Below, one piece after another: positions 41,107 to 47,735 of a DNA stretch of 64,000 nt. The translations under genes were made by a program, and so were the position numbers. The DNA comes from DASZUK01 sp035547695 (GTDB lineage: Bacteria; Actinomycetota; Acidimicrobiia; Acidimicrobiales; RAAP-2). Below the pieces are notes generated by a model, which had not been told where the DNA came from, made no database searches, and saw only the letters and a program-made list of their open reading frames with translations. The first letter of the stretch is position 1. Each line of letters begins with the position of its first letter. Location: NCBI GenBank assembly GCA_035547695.1, contig DASZUK010000033.1:1-64000 (forward strand), written 5' to 3'.

Positions 41107-42267
41107 ATGCCCGCCATCTCCGACAGCACAGGTCCCGACATCCGCATCCCGGCCGAACTGCTGCCCAAGGACGGCCGGTTCGGGTGCGGCCCCTCCAAGG
41201 TCCGTCCGGAGCAGGTGTCCGGGCTGCTGGACGTGGCCACCACCTACCTGGGCACCAGCCACCGGCAGCGGCCGGTGAAGGCGGTGGTCGGCCGCGTCCG
41301 GTCCGGCCTGCGCGAGCTGTTCTCGCTCCCCGACGGCTACGAGGTGGCCCTCGGCAACGGGGGTACCACCGCGTTCTGGGACGCGGCCACCTTCGGGCTG
41401 ATCGAGGCCCAGAGCCAGCACCTGGCCTTCGGGGAGTTCTCGTCCAAGTTCGCCGCCGCCGCCAAGGCGGCGCCGCACCTGAAGGACCCCCAGGTGATCG
41501 AGTCGGCCCCCGGCACCCACCCGCTGCCGTCCGCCGACGGCGCGGTGGACCTGTACGCGCTGACCCACAACGAGACGTCCACCGGGGTGGCCATGGACAT
41601 CCGCCGGCCGGCCGGCGCCGCCCTGCCGGAGGACGGCGGCGGCCTGGTGGCGGTGGACGCCACGTCGGGGGCCGGCGGCCTGCGGGTGGACCCGGCGGAG
41701 TTCGACGCCTACTACCTGGCCCCCCAGAAGTGCTTCGCCGCCGACGGCGGGCTGTGGCTGGCCCTGCTGTCGCCGGCCGCCCAGGACCGGATCGAGCGGA
41801 TCGCGGCCTCCGGCCGGTGGGTGCCGGCGTTCCTGGACCTGAAGATCGCCCTGGACAACGCCAGGCAGGACCAGACCTACAACACCCCCGCGCTGGCCAC
41901 CCTGTACCTGCTGGCCGAGCAGCTCGACTGGATGCTGGCCGGCGGCGGCCTGGAGTGGACGGCCGGCCGCTGCGACCGGTCAGCCGAGATCCTGTACACC
42001 TGGGCCGAACAGTCCGACTTCGCCCGGCCGTTCGTGGACAACCCGGCCGACCGCAGCCACGTGGTGGGCACCATCGACTTCGTCGACGACGTCGACGCGT
42101 CGGCGGTGGCCAAGGTGCTGCGGGCCAACGGGGTGGTCGACACCGAGCCCTACCGCAAGCTCGGCCGCAACCAGCTCCGGGTGGCCATGTTCCCCGCCAT
42201 CGACCCCGACGACGTCGCCGCCCTCTGCGGCTGCATCAACCACGTGGTGGGCGCCCTATCTGATTGA
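41107..42267 (+). CDS. serC: Phosphoserine transaminase SerC
   Basis: 386 residues from the ATG at 41107 (in-frame ATG at 41095 also possible). The actinobacterial SerC pattern is RFGCGPSKVRPEQ, GTSHRQRPVK, HNETSTGVAMDI, DATSGAGGLRVD, and the PLP Lys in YYLAPQKCFAADGGLW. It converts 3-phosphohydroxypyruvate to phosphoserine after SerA. It starts head-to-head with the aminotransferase gene with no gap, so its mRNA must be leaderless or overlap the other gene's 5' end. It converges on ilvC across a palindromic element. Confidence 0.94.
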   Translation: MPAISDSTGPDIRIPAELLPKDGRFGCGPSKVRPEQVSGLLDVATTYLGTSHRQRPVKAVVGRVRSGLRELFSLPDGYEVALGNGGTTAFWDAATFGLIEAQSQHLAFGEFSSKFAAAAKAAPHLKDPQVIESAPGTHPLPSADGAVDLYALTHNETSTGVAMDIRRPAGAALPEDGGGLVAVDATSGAGGLRVDPAEFDAYYLAPQKCFAADGGLWLALLSPAAQDRIERIAASGRWVPAFLDLKIALDNARQDQTYNTPALATLYLLAEQLDWMLAGGGLEWTAGRCDRSAEILYTWAEQSDFARPFVDNPADRSHVVGTIDFVDDVDASAVAKVLRANGVVDTEPYRKLGRNQLRVAMFPAIDPDDVAALCGCINHVVGALSD

Positions 42268-42270
42268 CCC

Positions 42271-42331
42271 GGATGGGGCCCCAACCCCATCCTCCTCCGG
42301 CGGGCGGGGCCCCCATCCCCGCCCCCGGCCG
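42271..42331 (-). repeat. Two-hairpin palindromic element, copy D (intergenic)
   Basis: On the minus strand: CGGCCG, hairpin P (GGGCGGGG / CCCCGCCC), CGGAGGA, hairpin Q (GGATGGGG / CCCCATCC, loop TTGGGG). It lies between the convergent serC and ilvC genes and may act as their terminator. A 15-bp direct repeat, TGACCCGGATGGGGC, occurs at 42265 and again at 42342, so the element is flanked or partly duplicated. Confidence 0.8.
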
Positions 42332-42361
42332 TCGGTCTGCCTGACCCGGATGGGGCGGCGA

Positions 42362-43393
42362 TCAGGCGGTGCCGCCAGAAGCGTCCTCCACCCGGGTCTT
42401 GCCGGCGGAGATGAACGGCATCATGGCGCGGAGCTCGGCGCCGACCTTCTCGATGGGGTGGGCCTTGCCCTCCTGCTGCAGCCGGTGGTAGTTGGGCAGG
42501 CCGGCCTGGTTCTCCGCGATCCACTCGTCGGCGAAGGTGCCGTCCTGGATGTCGGTCAGGATCTGGCGCATCTCCGCACGGACGTGGTCGTCGATGAGGC
42601 GGGGACCGCGGGTCATGTCGCCGTACTCGGCGGTGGTGGAGATGGAGTACCGCATGCCGGCGATGCCCTGCTCGTACATCAGGTCGACGATCAGCTTCAG
42701 CTCGTGGAGGCACTCGAAGTAGGCCGACTCGGGTTGGTAGCCGGCCTCGACCAGGGTGTCGAACCCGGCCTTGACCAGGGAGGTCATGCCGCCGCAGAGG
42801 ACGGCCTGCTCGCCGAACAGGTCGGTCTCGGTCTCCTCCTTGAAGGTGGTGTCCAGCACCCCGGCCCGGGTGGCGCCGAGGGCGTGGGCGTAGGACAGGG
42901 CCAGGTCGTGGGCCTTGCCGCTGGCGTCCTGCTCGACGGCGATCAGGGACGGCACCCCGCCACCCTCGGTGTAGGTCCGCCGGACCAGGTGGCCGGGGCT
43001 CTTGGGGGCGACCATGGCCACGTCGACGCCGGCCGGGGCCACGATCTGGCCGTAGCGGACGTTGAAGCCGTGGGCGAAGAACAGGGCGTCCCCCTCCTTG
43101 AGGTTGGGGGCGATGTGCTCGTCGTAGACCGCCTTCTGCTCGGTGTCGGGCAGCAGGATCATGATGACGTCGGCCTCGGCCGCCGCCTCGGGGATGGACA
43201 GCACCCGCAGCCCGGCCTCCTCGGCCTTCTTCTTCGAGCTGGACCCCTCCCGCAGGCCCACCCGCACGTCCACCCCGGACTCGGACAGGTTGAGGGCGTG
43301 GGCGTGCCCCTGGGAGCCGTAGCCCAGGATGGCCACCTTGCGGCCCTGGATCAGGCCGGGGTCGGCGTCGGACTCGTAGTACAGCGTGGCCAT
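42362..43393 (-). CDS. ilvC: Ketol-acid reductoisomerase IlvC
   Basis: 343 residues, short class I enzyme. The NAD(P)H motif VAILGYGSQGHAHALNL is followed by RVGLREGSSSKKKAEEAG, which sets NADPH preference. The C-terminal knotted domain shows FGEQAVLCGG, YFECLHELKLIVDLMYE and GDMTRGPRLI. It isomerises and reduces acetolactate and acetohydroxybutyrate. Third gene of ilvB-ilvH-ilvC, 53 bases after ilvH. Confidence 0.96.
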   Translation of the reverse strand: MATLYYESDADPGLIQGRKVAILGYGSQGHAHALNLSESGVDVRVGLREGSSSKKKAEEAGLRVLSIPEAAAEADVIMILLPDTEQKAVYDEHIAPNLKEGDALFFAHGFNVRYGQIVAPAGVDVAMVAPKSPGHLVRRTYTEGGGVPSLIAVEQDASGKAHDLALSYAHALGATRAGVLDTTFKEETETDLFGEQAVLCGGMTSLVKAGFDTLVEAGYQPESAYFECLHELKLIVDLMYEQGIAGMRYSISTTAEYGDMTRGPRLIDDHVRAEMRQILTDIQDGTFADEWIAENQAGLPNYHRLQQEGKAHPIEKVGAELRAMMPFISAGKTRVEDASGGTA

Positions 43394-43446
43394 GGTGTCT
43401 CCGTTTGTCTCTGGGTCTGGCGTGATCTGATCTACCGGCCGGGTCC

Positions 43447-44064
43447 CTACCCGGCTCGGACCGGTCGCAGGGCCCGGTTGGGCTGGCGCTCCAGCTTAGG
43501 CAGCGCCACCCGGCCGGTCCGTTGGAGCTCCACCACCTGGTAGGTGGCGAGCAGCCCCTCGAAGTCGTCCAGCTTCTCCGGCCGGCCGGCCAGCATCACC
43601 GACAGCCGGTCGGAGCCGACGTCGACCACCTCGCCGCCGAACACCCCGACGAGCTGGATGACCTGGGACCGCTCGGTGGGGCCGGCGGCGACGGTGGCGA
43701 TGAGCAGCTCCCGCTGGACGGCGTCGGCGGGGGCCAACTGGGAGATGGCCACCACGTTGACCAGCTTGTCCAGTTGCTGGATGACCTGCTCCAGGGGGGC
43801 CGACTCGACGTCGACCACGATGGTGATCCGGCTGAACCGGCCATCGCCAGGAGAGATGGCTTCGTCGGAGGGGGCGACGGCCAGGGAGTAGATGTTGAAC
43901 CCCCGCCGGGAGAACAGCCCGGCCACCCGGGCCAGCACCCCGGCCTTGTTCTCGACCAGCACCGACAGGATGTGATGCTGTGCTGATCCGCCCGCCTGGG
44001 GCCCCAACCCCAGGCTCCTCCGAGGGGCGGGGACCCCAGCCCCGCCCCGGCCGTCACTGCTCAT
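43447..44064 (-). CDS. ilvH: Acetolactate synthase small (regulatory) subunit
   Basis: 205 residues. The ACT domain starts at HHILSVLVENKAGVLARVAGLFSRRGFNI, followed by ITIVVDVESAPLEQVIQQLDKLVNV, as in IlvH/IlvN, which gives valine feedback control to IlvB. The first 26 residues (DGRGGAGVPAPRRSLGLG...) are coded by a palindromic repeat element and are not part of the family. ATG at 44064 overlaps the ilvB stop (ATGA), and I find no alternative start after the element, so the extension is probably translated. Confidence 0.93.
   Translation of the reverse strand: MSSDGRGGAGVPAPRRSLGLGPQAGGSAQHHILSVLVENKAGVLARVAGLFSRRGFNIYSLAVAPSDEAISPGDGRFSRITIVVDVESAPLEQVIQQLDKLVNVVAISQLAPADAVQRELLIATVAAGPTERSQVIQLVGVFGGEVVDVGSDRLSVMLAGRPEKLDDFEGLLATYQVVELQRTGRVALPKLERQPNRALRPVRAG
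43994..44053 (-). repeat. Two-hairpin palindromic element, copy E (in ilvH)
   Basis: On the minus strand: CGGCCG, hairpin P (GGGGCGGGG / CCCCGCCCC), CGGAGGA, hairpin Q (GCCTGGGG / CCCCAGGC, loop TTGGGG). It is in coding sequence of ilvH codons 4-24, read one frame shifted from copies C and F. Confidence 0.85.
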
Positions 44065-45809
44065 CGGGGGGCCTCCTGCTGGTCGGGGTGGACGACGATG
44101 GCGTCGTTGGACGCCCCGGCGGGCACCATGGGGAACACCTTCTCGAAGGCGTCGGTGCGGAAGTCGACCACGACGGGGCGGTCGTCGACGCTGTTGGCCT
44201 TCTCGATGGCCGGGGCCACCTCTTCGGGTGACTCGGCGCGGATGCCGACGCAGCCCATGGCCTCGGCCCACTTGACGTAGTCGGGCAGGTCCGGGGACAG
44301 GTACACCTCGGAGTACCGCTCCTCGTAGAACATCTCCTGCCACTGCCGCACCATGCCGAGGTAGGCGTTGTTCAAGATGGCGATCTTCACCGGGATCTTC
44401 TCGGCGGTGGCCGTCACCAGCTCCTGGGCGGTCATCTGGAAGCAGCCGTCGCCGTCGATGCCCCACACCGTCCGGTCCGGCCGGCCCACCTTGGCACCGA
44501 TGGCGGCGGGGACCGAGAACCCCATGGTGCCGGCCCCGCCGGAGTTCACCCAGGTGTACGGGTGGTCGAACCGCCAGTACTGCGACGCCCACATCTGGTG
44601 CTGGCCGACCCCGGCCACCACGATGGTGTCGACCGGGGACAGGTCCCGGAGGGTCTCCACCACCATCTGCGGCTTGATCGGGGCCTCGTCGGACGGCTGA
44701 TAGTGCAGCGGGAACTGCTGCTGCCACCGGTGCAGTTGGTCCCACCACTCGGCCAGGCCGCCGTCGGATGCCGCCGCCGGGGGGCCGGGGGCACCGGCGA
44801 GGGCTTCCAGCAACTCCTCGATGACCAGCCGGCAGTCCCCGGCGATGCCGACGTCGGGACGGCGGACCTTGCCGAGCTCGGCCGGGTCGATGTCGACGTG
44901 GACCACCTTGGCGTCGGGGGCGAAGGTGGCCACGTTGCCGGTGACCCGGTCGTCGAACCGGGCGCCGAGGGCGATGAGCAGGTCGGACCGCTGCATGGCG
45001 GTGACCGCGGTGTAGTTGCCGTGCATCCCCGGCATGCCGAGGCACAGCGGGTGGGAGTCGGGGAAGGCGCCGCGGGCCATGAGGGTGGTGACCACCGGGA
45101 TGCCGGTGCGCTCGGCCAGGGCCCGCAGGGCGTCGGCCGCCCGGGCCTTCAGGATGCCGCCGCCGGCGTAGATGACCGGCCGCCGGGCGGACCGGATGAG
45201 GTCGGCGGCCTGGCGGACGAGGCGGGGGTCGCCCTCGGTGGCCGGGTGGTAGCCGGGCAGGTCGAGGTCGTCCACCGACGTCGGCCAGTACCAGTCCATG
45301 GTGGCGTTGGACACGTCCTTGGGGACGTCGATGAGCACCGGGCCGGGCCGGCCGGTGGTGGCGACGTGGAAGGCCGCGGCCACCGTCCGGGGGATGTCGG
45401 CGGCGTCCTTGATGAGCCAGTTGTGCTTGGTGATGCCCATGGTGACCCCGGTGATGTCGCACTCCTGGAAGGCGTCGGTGCCGATGGCCCCGGTGGACAC
45501 CTGGCCGGACACCACCACCAGCGGGGTGGAGTCCATGTAGGCGTTGGACAGCGGGGTGACGATGTTGGTGGCCCCGGGCCCGCTGGTGACCATGGCCACC
45601 CCGGGGCGGCCGGTGACCATGGCGTACCCCTCCGCCATATGCCCGGCGCCCTGTTCGTGGCGGACCAGGACGTGCCGGATGGAGGAGTCCAGGATGGGGT
45701 CGTACACCGGCAGGATGGCGCCGCCGGGGAGGCCGAACATGACCTCCACCCGCTGCATCTCCAAGCTCTTGATCAGGGCCTGGGCCCCGGTCATCTGCTG
45801 TGCGGTCAT
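44061..45809 (-). CDS. ilvB: Acetolactate synthase large subunit IlvB
   Basis: 582 residues from the ATG at 45809. ThDP-dependent enzyme: catalytic Glu in VRHEQGAGHMAEGYA, FAD-binding region LGMPGMHGNYTAV and LGARFDDRVTGN, ThDP/Mg motif GIDGDGCFQMTAQELVTA...NNAYLGMVRQWQE. It makes acetolactate and acetohydroxybutyrate for Val, Leu and Ile. First structural gene of ilvB-ilvH-ilvC; a leader peptide, a 9-bp hairpin and a terminator precede it. In-frame sequence upstream of 45809 runs through the terminator and is not coding. Confidence 0.96.
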   Translation of the reverse strand: MTAQQMTGAQALIKSLEMQRVEVMFGLPGGAILPVYDPILDSSIRHVLVRHEQGAGHMAEGYAMVTGRPGVAMVTSGPGATNIVTPLSNAYMDSTPLVVVSGQVSTGAIGTDAFQECDITGVTMGITKHNWLIKDAADIPRTVAAAFHVATTGRPGPVLIDVPKDVSNATMDWYWPTSVDDLDLPGYHPATEGDPRLVRQAADLIRSARRPVIYAGGGILKARAADALRALAERTGIPVVTTLMARGAFPDSHPLCLGMPGMHGNYTAVTAMQRSDLLIALGARFDDRVTGNVATFAPDAKVVHVDIDPAELGKVRRPDVGIAGDCRLVIEELLEALAGAPGPPAAASDGGLAEWWDQLHRWQQQFPLHYQPSDEAPIKPQMVVETLRDLSPVDTIVVAGVGQHQMWASQYWRFDHPYTWVNSGGAGTMGFSVPAAIGAKVGRPDRTVWGIDGDGCFQMTAQELVTATAEKIPVKIAILNNAYLGMVRQWQEMFYEERYSEVYLSPDLPDYVKWAEAMGCVGIRAESPEEVAPAIEKANSVDDRPVVVDFRTDAFEKVFPMVPAGASNDAIVVHPDQQEAPR

Positions 45810-45872
45810 CGTCGGGCCTTTCGTGAACGTGTGGCGGCGGTGCGGTTCGGGCGGGATTGATCCGGGCGGGAA

Positions 45873-45900
45873 TTGAAACGACCTCCCCGTGGGGAGGTCG
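45873..45900 (-). terminator. ilvBHC attenuator terminator
   Basis: On the minus strand a 10-bp stem CGACCTCCCC / GGGGAGGTCG (45879-45900) is followed by TTTCAATT. The U-run is weaker than in the other two attenuators. A separate perfect 9-bp hairpin (TAGCACGGC with GCCGTGCTA, 45906-45930) overlaps the leader stop codon. Confidence 0.8.
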
Positions 45901-45927
45901 GCAGGTAGCACGGCGGGATGTGCCGTG

Positions 45928-45963
45928 CTACGAGATCAGTACCAGGGTGGTCGGGGTGGTCAC
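45928..45963 (-). CDS. ilvB leader peptide
   Basis: An 11-residue ORF starting GTG, MTTPTTLVLIS, holds Leu-Val-Leu-Ile just before the stop, the set of residues made by the pathway. An in-frame GTG at 45969 could add two residues. The -10 box ends 6 bases upstream, so the leader is probably translated from a leaderless mRNA. The terminator follows 28 bases after its stop. Confidence 0.8.
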   Translation of the reverse strand: MTTPTTLVLIS

Positions 45964-45969
45964 GGCCAC

Positions 45970-45998
45970 ATTGTGCCACGTCCCGGCCCTGGCCACAA
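45970..45998 (-). promoter_or_regulatory. ilvBHC promoter
   Basis: On the minus strand -35 TTGTGG (45993-45998) and -10 CACAAT (45970-45975) are 17 bases apart. Predicted transcript start coincides with the leader GTG. Confidence 0.5.
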
Positions 45999-46035
45999 CC
46001 CCCGCTCCGCCGCCGGACCCCGAAGCGGGACTAGT

Positions 46036-46060
46036 TATACTTTTCGGTATGACTTCTCGG
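46036..46060 (+). promoter_or_regulatory. vapBC promoter and possible operator
   Basis: The -10 TATACT (46036-46041) is close to consensus and ends 7 bases before the vapB ATG, which predicts a leaderless transcript. An imperfect inverted repeat, GTTATACT and GGTATGAC, spans the -10 and the start codon and could be the antitoxin's autoregulatory site. No good -35 is visible. Confidence 0.55.
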
Positions 46061-46267
46061 GTAGGGCCGAAGGGCCAGGTGGTCATCCCCAAGGACATGC
46101 GGGATCGGCTGGGTATCCTCCCCGGCGATCCGGTCGACTTCACCCTGGAGGACGGAGCCGTCCGGGTCGAGCCGGCAGCCGACGGGCCCAGCCTGAGAGG
46201 GGCCTTTGCCGGTCGGCGGCTCACCGCCCTCCTCGAGGCCGACCGCCGCGCCGAACGCGACCGGTGA
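46049..46267 (+). CDS. vapB: VapB-type antitoxin (AbrB/SpoVT fold)
   Basis: 72 residues. The swapped-hairpin AbrB DNA-binding domain reads VGPKGQVVIPKDMRDRLGILPGDPVDFTLEDGAVRVEP. The C-terminal third (GAFAGRRLTALLEADRRAERDR) is the toxin-wrapping tail. It neutralises the following PIN toxin and should repress its own promoter. The stop overlaps the toxin GTG as GTGA. The frame extends upstream across the ilvB leader region but is not coding there. Confidence 0.88.
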   Translation: MTSRVGPKGQVVIPKDMRDRLGILPGDPVDFTLEDGAVRVEPAADGPSLRGAFAGRRLTALLEADRRAERDR

Positions 46268-46644
46268 CCGACTGCCTCGACTCGTGGGCCGTCCTCCGCT
46301 GGCTCGAAGGCGTCGAACCGGCCGCCGGCCGGGTGGAGGCGGCCATGGCCGGACGACCGGTCATGAGCTGGATCAACCTGGGTGAGGTCGCCTACGTCCT
46401 CGAACGGGCCGAGGGGCCCGATGCCGCCCGGGCGGTGGTCCGGCGACTGCGGCACCGCCTGGCCCTGGAGGTCCCGACCCCGGAACGGGTGCTGGAGGCG
46501 GCGGCTATCAAGGCCCGGCACTCCCTGGCCTACGCCGACGCCTTCGCCATCGCCACCGCGATGGGGCACGGTGCCGATCTGTTGACCGGTGACCCGGAGA
46601 TCCTCGACGGTGACCCGAGCTGGCCCACCGTCGACCTCCGGTAG
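46264..46644 (+). CDS. vapC: VapC-type PIN-domain ribonuclease toxin
   Basis: 126 residues. The acidic metal site of PIN nucleases is complete: Asp in CLDSWAVLRW, Glu in INLGEVAYV, Asp in LAYADAFAIATA and Asp in LLTGDPEIL. It forms a toxin-antitoxin pair with the overlapping vapB. VapC toxins cut specific tRNA or rRNA sites; the target here is unknown. It sits between ilvB and ilvD, interrupting the usual operon order, which suggests later insertion. Confidence 0.9.
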   Translation: MTDCLDSWAVLRWLEGVEPAAGRVEAAMAGRPVMSWINLGEVAYVLERAEGPDAARAVVRRLRHRLALEVPTPERVLEAAAIKARHSLAYADAFAIATAMGHGADLLTGDPEILDGDPSWPTVDLR

Positions 46645-46666
46645 GCCCCACGCCGGCCGGAGGGCC

Positions 46667-47677
46667 CTACGCCGACCGGTAGGCACGGCCGGCGGCGTCG
46701 GTGGCCACGCAGCTTTCGGCGACGCAGGACACCGACGTCAGCGCGGCCGTCGACACCTTCCGGCCGGTGGACCAGGCGGCGTCGTCCCACCGGTAGGCCC
46801 GGCCGTCGGCGCCGACGGCGACACAGGCGGTGGCCGACGGGCAGGACACCGCGGTCAGCCCCTGCCGGGTGGACCCCGGGGTGGACCCGGACCCGGCCAT
46901 GACGGCCTGCGGCGCGGACCAGGCGGTGCCGTTCCAGGACATGGCGTGGCCGGTGCTGTCGACGGCCATGCAGAAGGTGGCGGCCGGGCAGGCCACGGCG
47001 TCGACCTCGCCGGCGGTGTCGGCGCCCTGCGGCTGGGACCAGGACCGGCCGTCCCACACCGACGGGTCCCCCTCGGCGGCCACGCAGAACGTGGGGCTGG
47101 CGCAGGAGATGCCGTCGGCCGCCCCCCAGGCACCGGGGCCGCCGGACCAGCGGGCGCCGTCGAACCGGTAGGAGTCGCCGACGCCGTCGATCGTGACGCA
47201 GAACGTCGGCCCGGCGCAGCCCACCGCCCCCAGGCCCTGGTTGGCGCTGACGGCCACCGGGGCCGACCAGGCGGTGCCGTTCCAGGCGGCGGCCTGCCCG
47301 GACGGGGCCACGGCGACGCACAGGGTGGTGGTGGGGCAGGCCACCGAGGTCGGCCCGGCGCCGGGCCCGAACCCCAGCGCGGTCGGGCCGGACCAGGCGG
47401 TGCCGTCCCACCCGTAGGCCGACCCACCGGCCACGGCCACGCAGAACGTGGTGGTGGCGCAGGACACCTGGTCGAGGGCCGTCCCGGCCGCCACGGTGAC
47501 CGGGGCCGACCAGGCACCTCGGGGCTGCGTGGTGGCGGTGGACCCGCCGGCGGCCGACCCGGCGGACGTGGTGGTCGGCCCGGTCCCCGGGGACCCGCAG
47601 CCGGCCAGCACGCCACCGGCCGCCGTCAGGCCGGCCACCGCGACCACCGCGGCCGCCGCCCTGGCCCGCCCGCGCAT
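46667..47677 (-). CDS. Repeat-containing lipoprotein, probable seven-bladed beta-propeller
   Basis: 336 residues. The N-terminus is a lipoprotein signal with lipobox LAGC (about residue 27), then a Gly/Ser/Thr linker. From about 55 on, a 35-45-residue unit repeats seven times: V-x-C-x5-C-V-A-V, a turn, W-(D/N)-G-x-x-W-S-x-P. The last unit stops after its first strands, and the first strand pair AWSAPVTV precedes unit 1, which suggests velcro closure of a seven-bladed propeller. Each blade has a Cys pair likely to form a disulfide outside the cell. Ligand and role unknown. It converges on vapC. Confidence 0.75.
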   Translation of the reverse strand: MRGRARAAAAVVAVAGLTAAGGVLAGCGSPGTGPTTTSAGSAAGGSTATTQPRGAWSAPVTVAAGTALDQVSCATTTFCVAVAGGSAYGWDGTAWSGPTALGFGPGAGPTSVACPTTTLCVAVAPSGQAAAWNGTAWSAPVAVSANQGLGAVGCAGPTFCVTIDGVGDSYRFDGARWSGGPGAWGAADGISCASPTFCVAAEGDPSVWDGRSWSQPQGADTAGEVDAVACPAATFCMAVDSTGHAMSWNGTAWSAPQAVMAGSGSTPGSTRQGLTAVSCPSATACVAVGADGRAYRWDDAAWSTGRKVSTAALTSVSCVAESCVATDAAGRAYRSA

Positions 47678-47735
47678 CAGCGGGCCCGGCCGGAGGAGGG
47701 CACCGTCAACGGAGGATCAGGCCGGCCCGGGGCGG

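Noticed and set aside
38868..42263. A 1131-codon open frame on the plus strand
   Set aside because: It covers serA and the aminotransferase in antisense and serC in a wrong frame; no protein family pattern is visible.
46645..46680. A degenerate seventh copy of the two-hairpin element between vapC and the lipoprotein gene
   Set aside because: It has CCCCACGCCGGCCG, as at the edge of hairpin P, but lacks the linker and hairpin Q.
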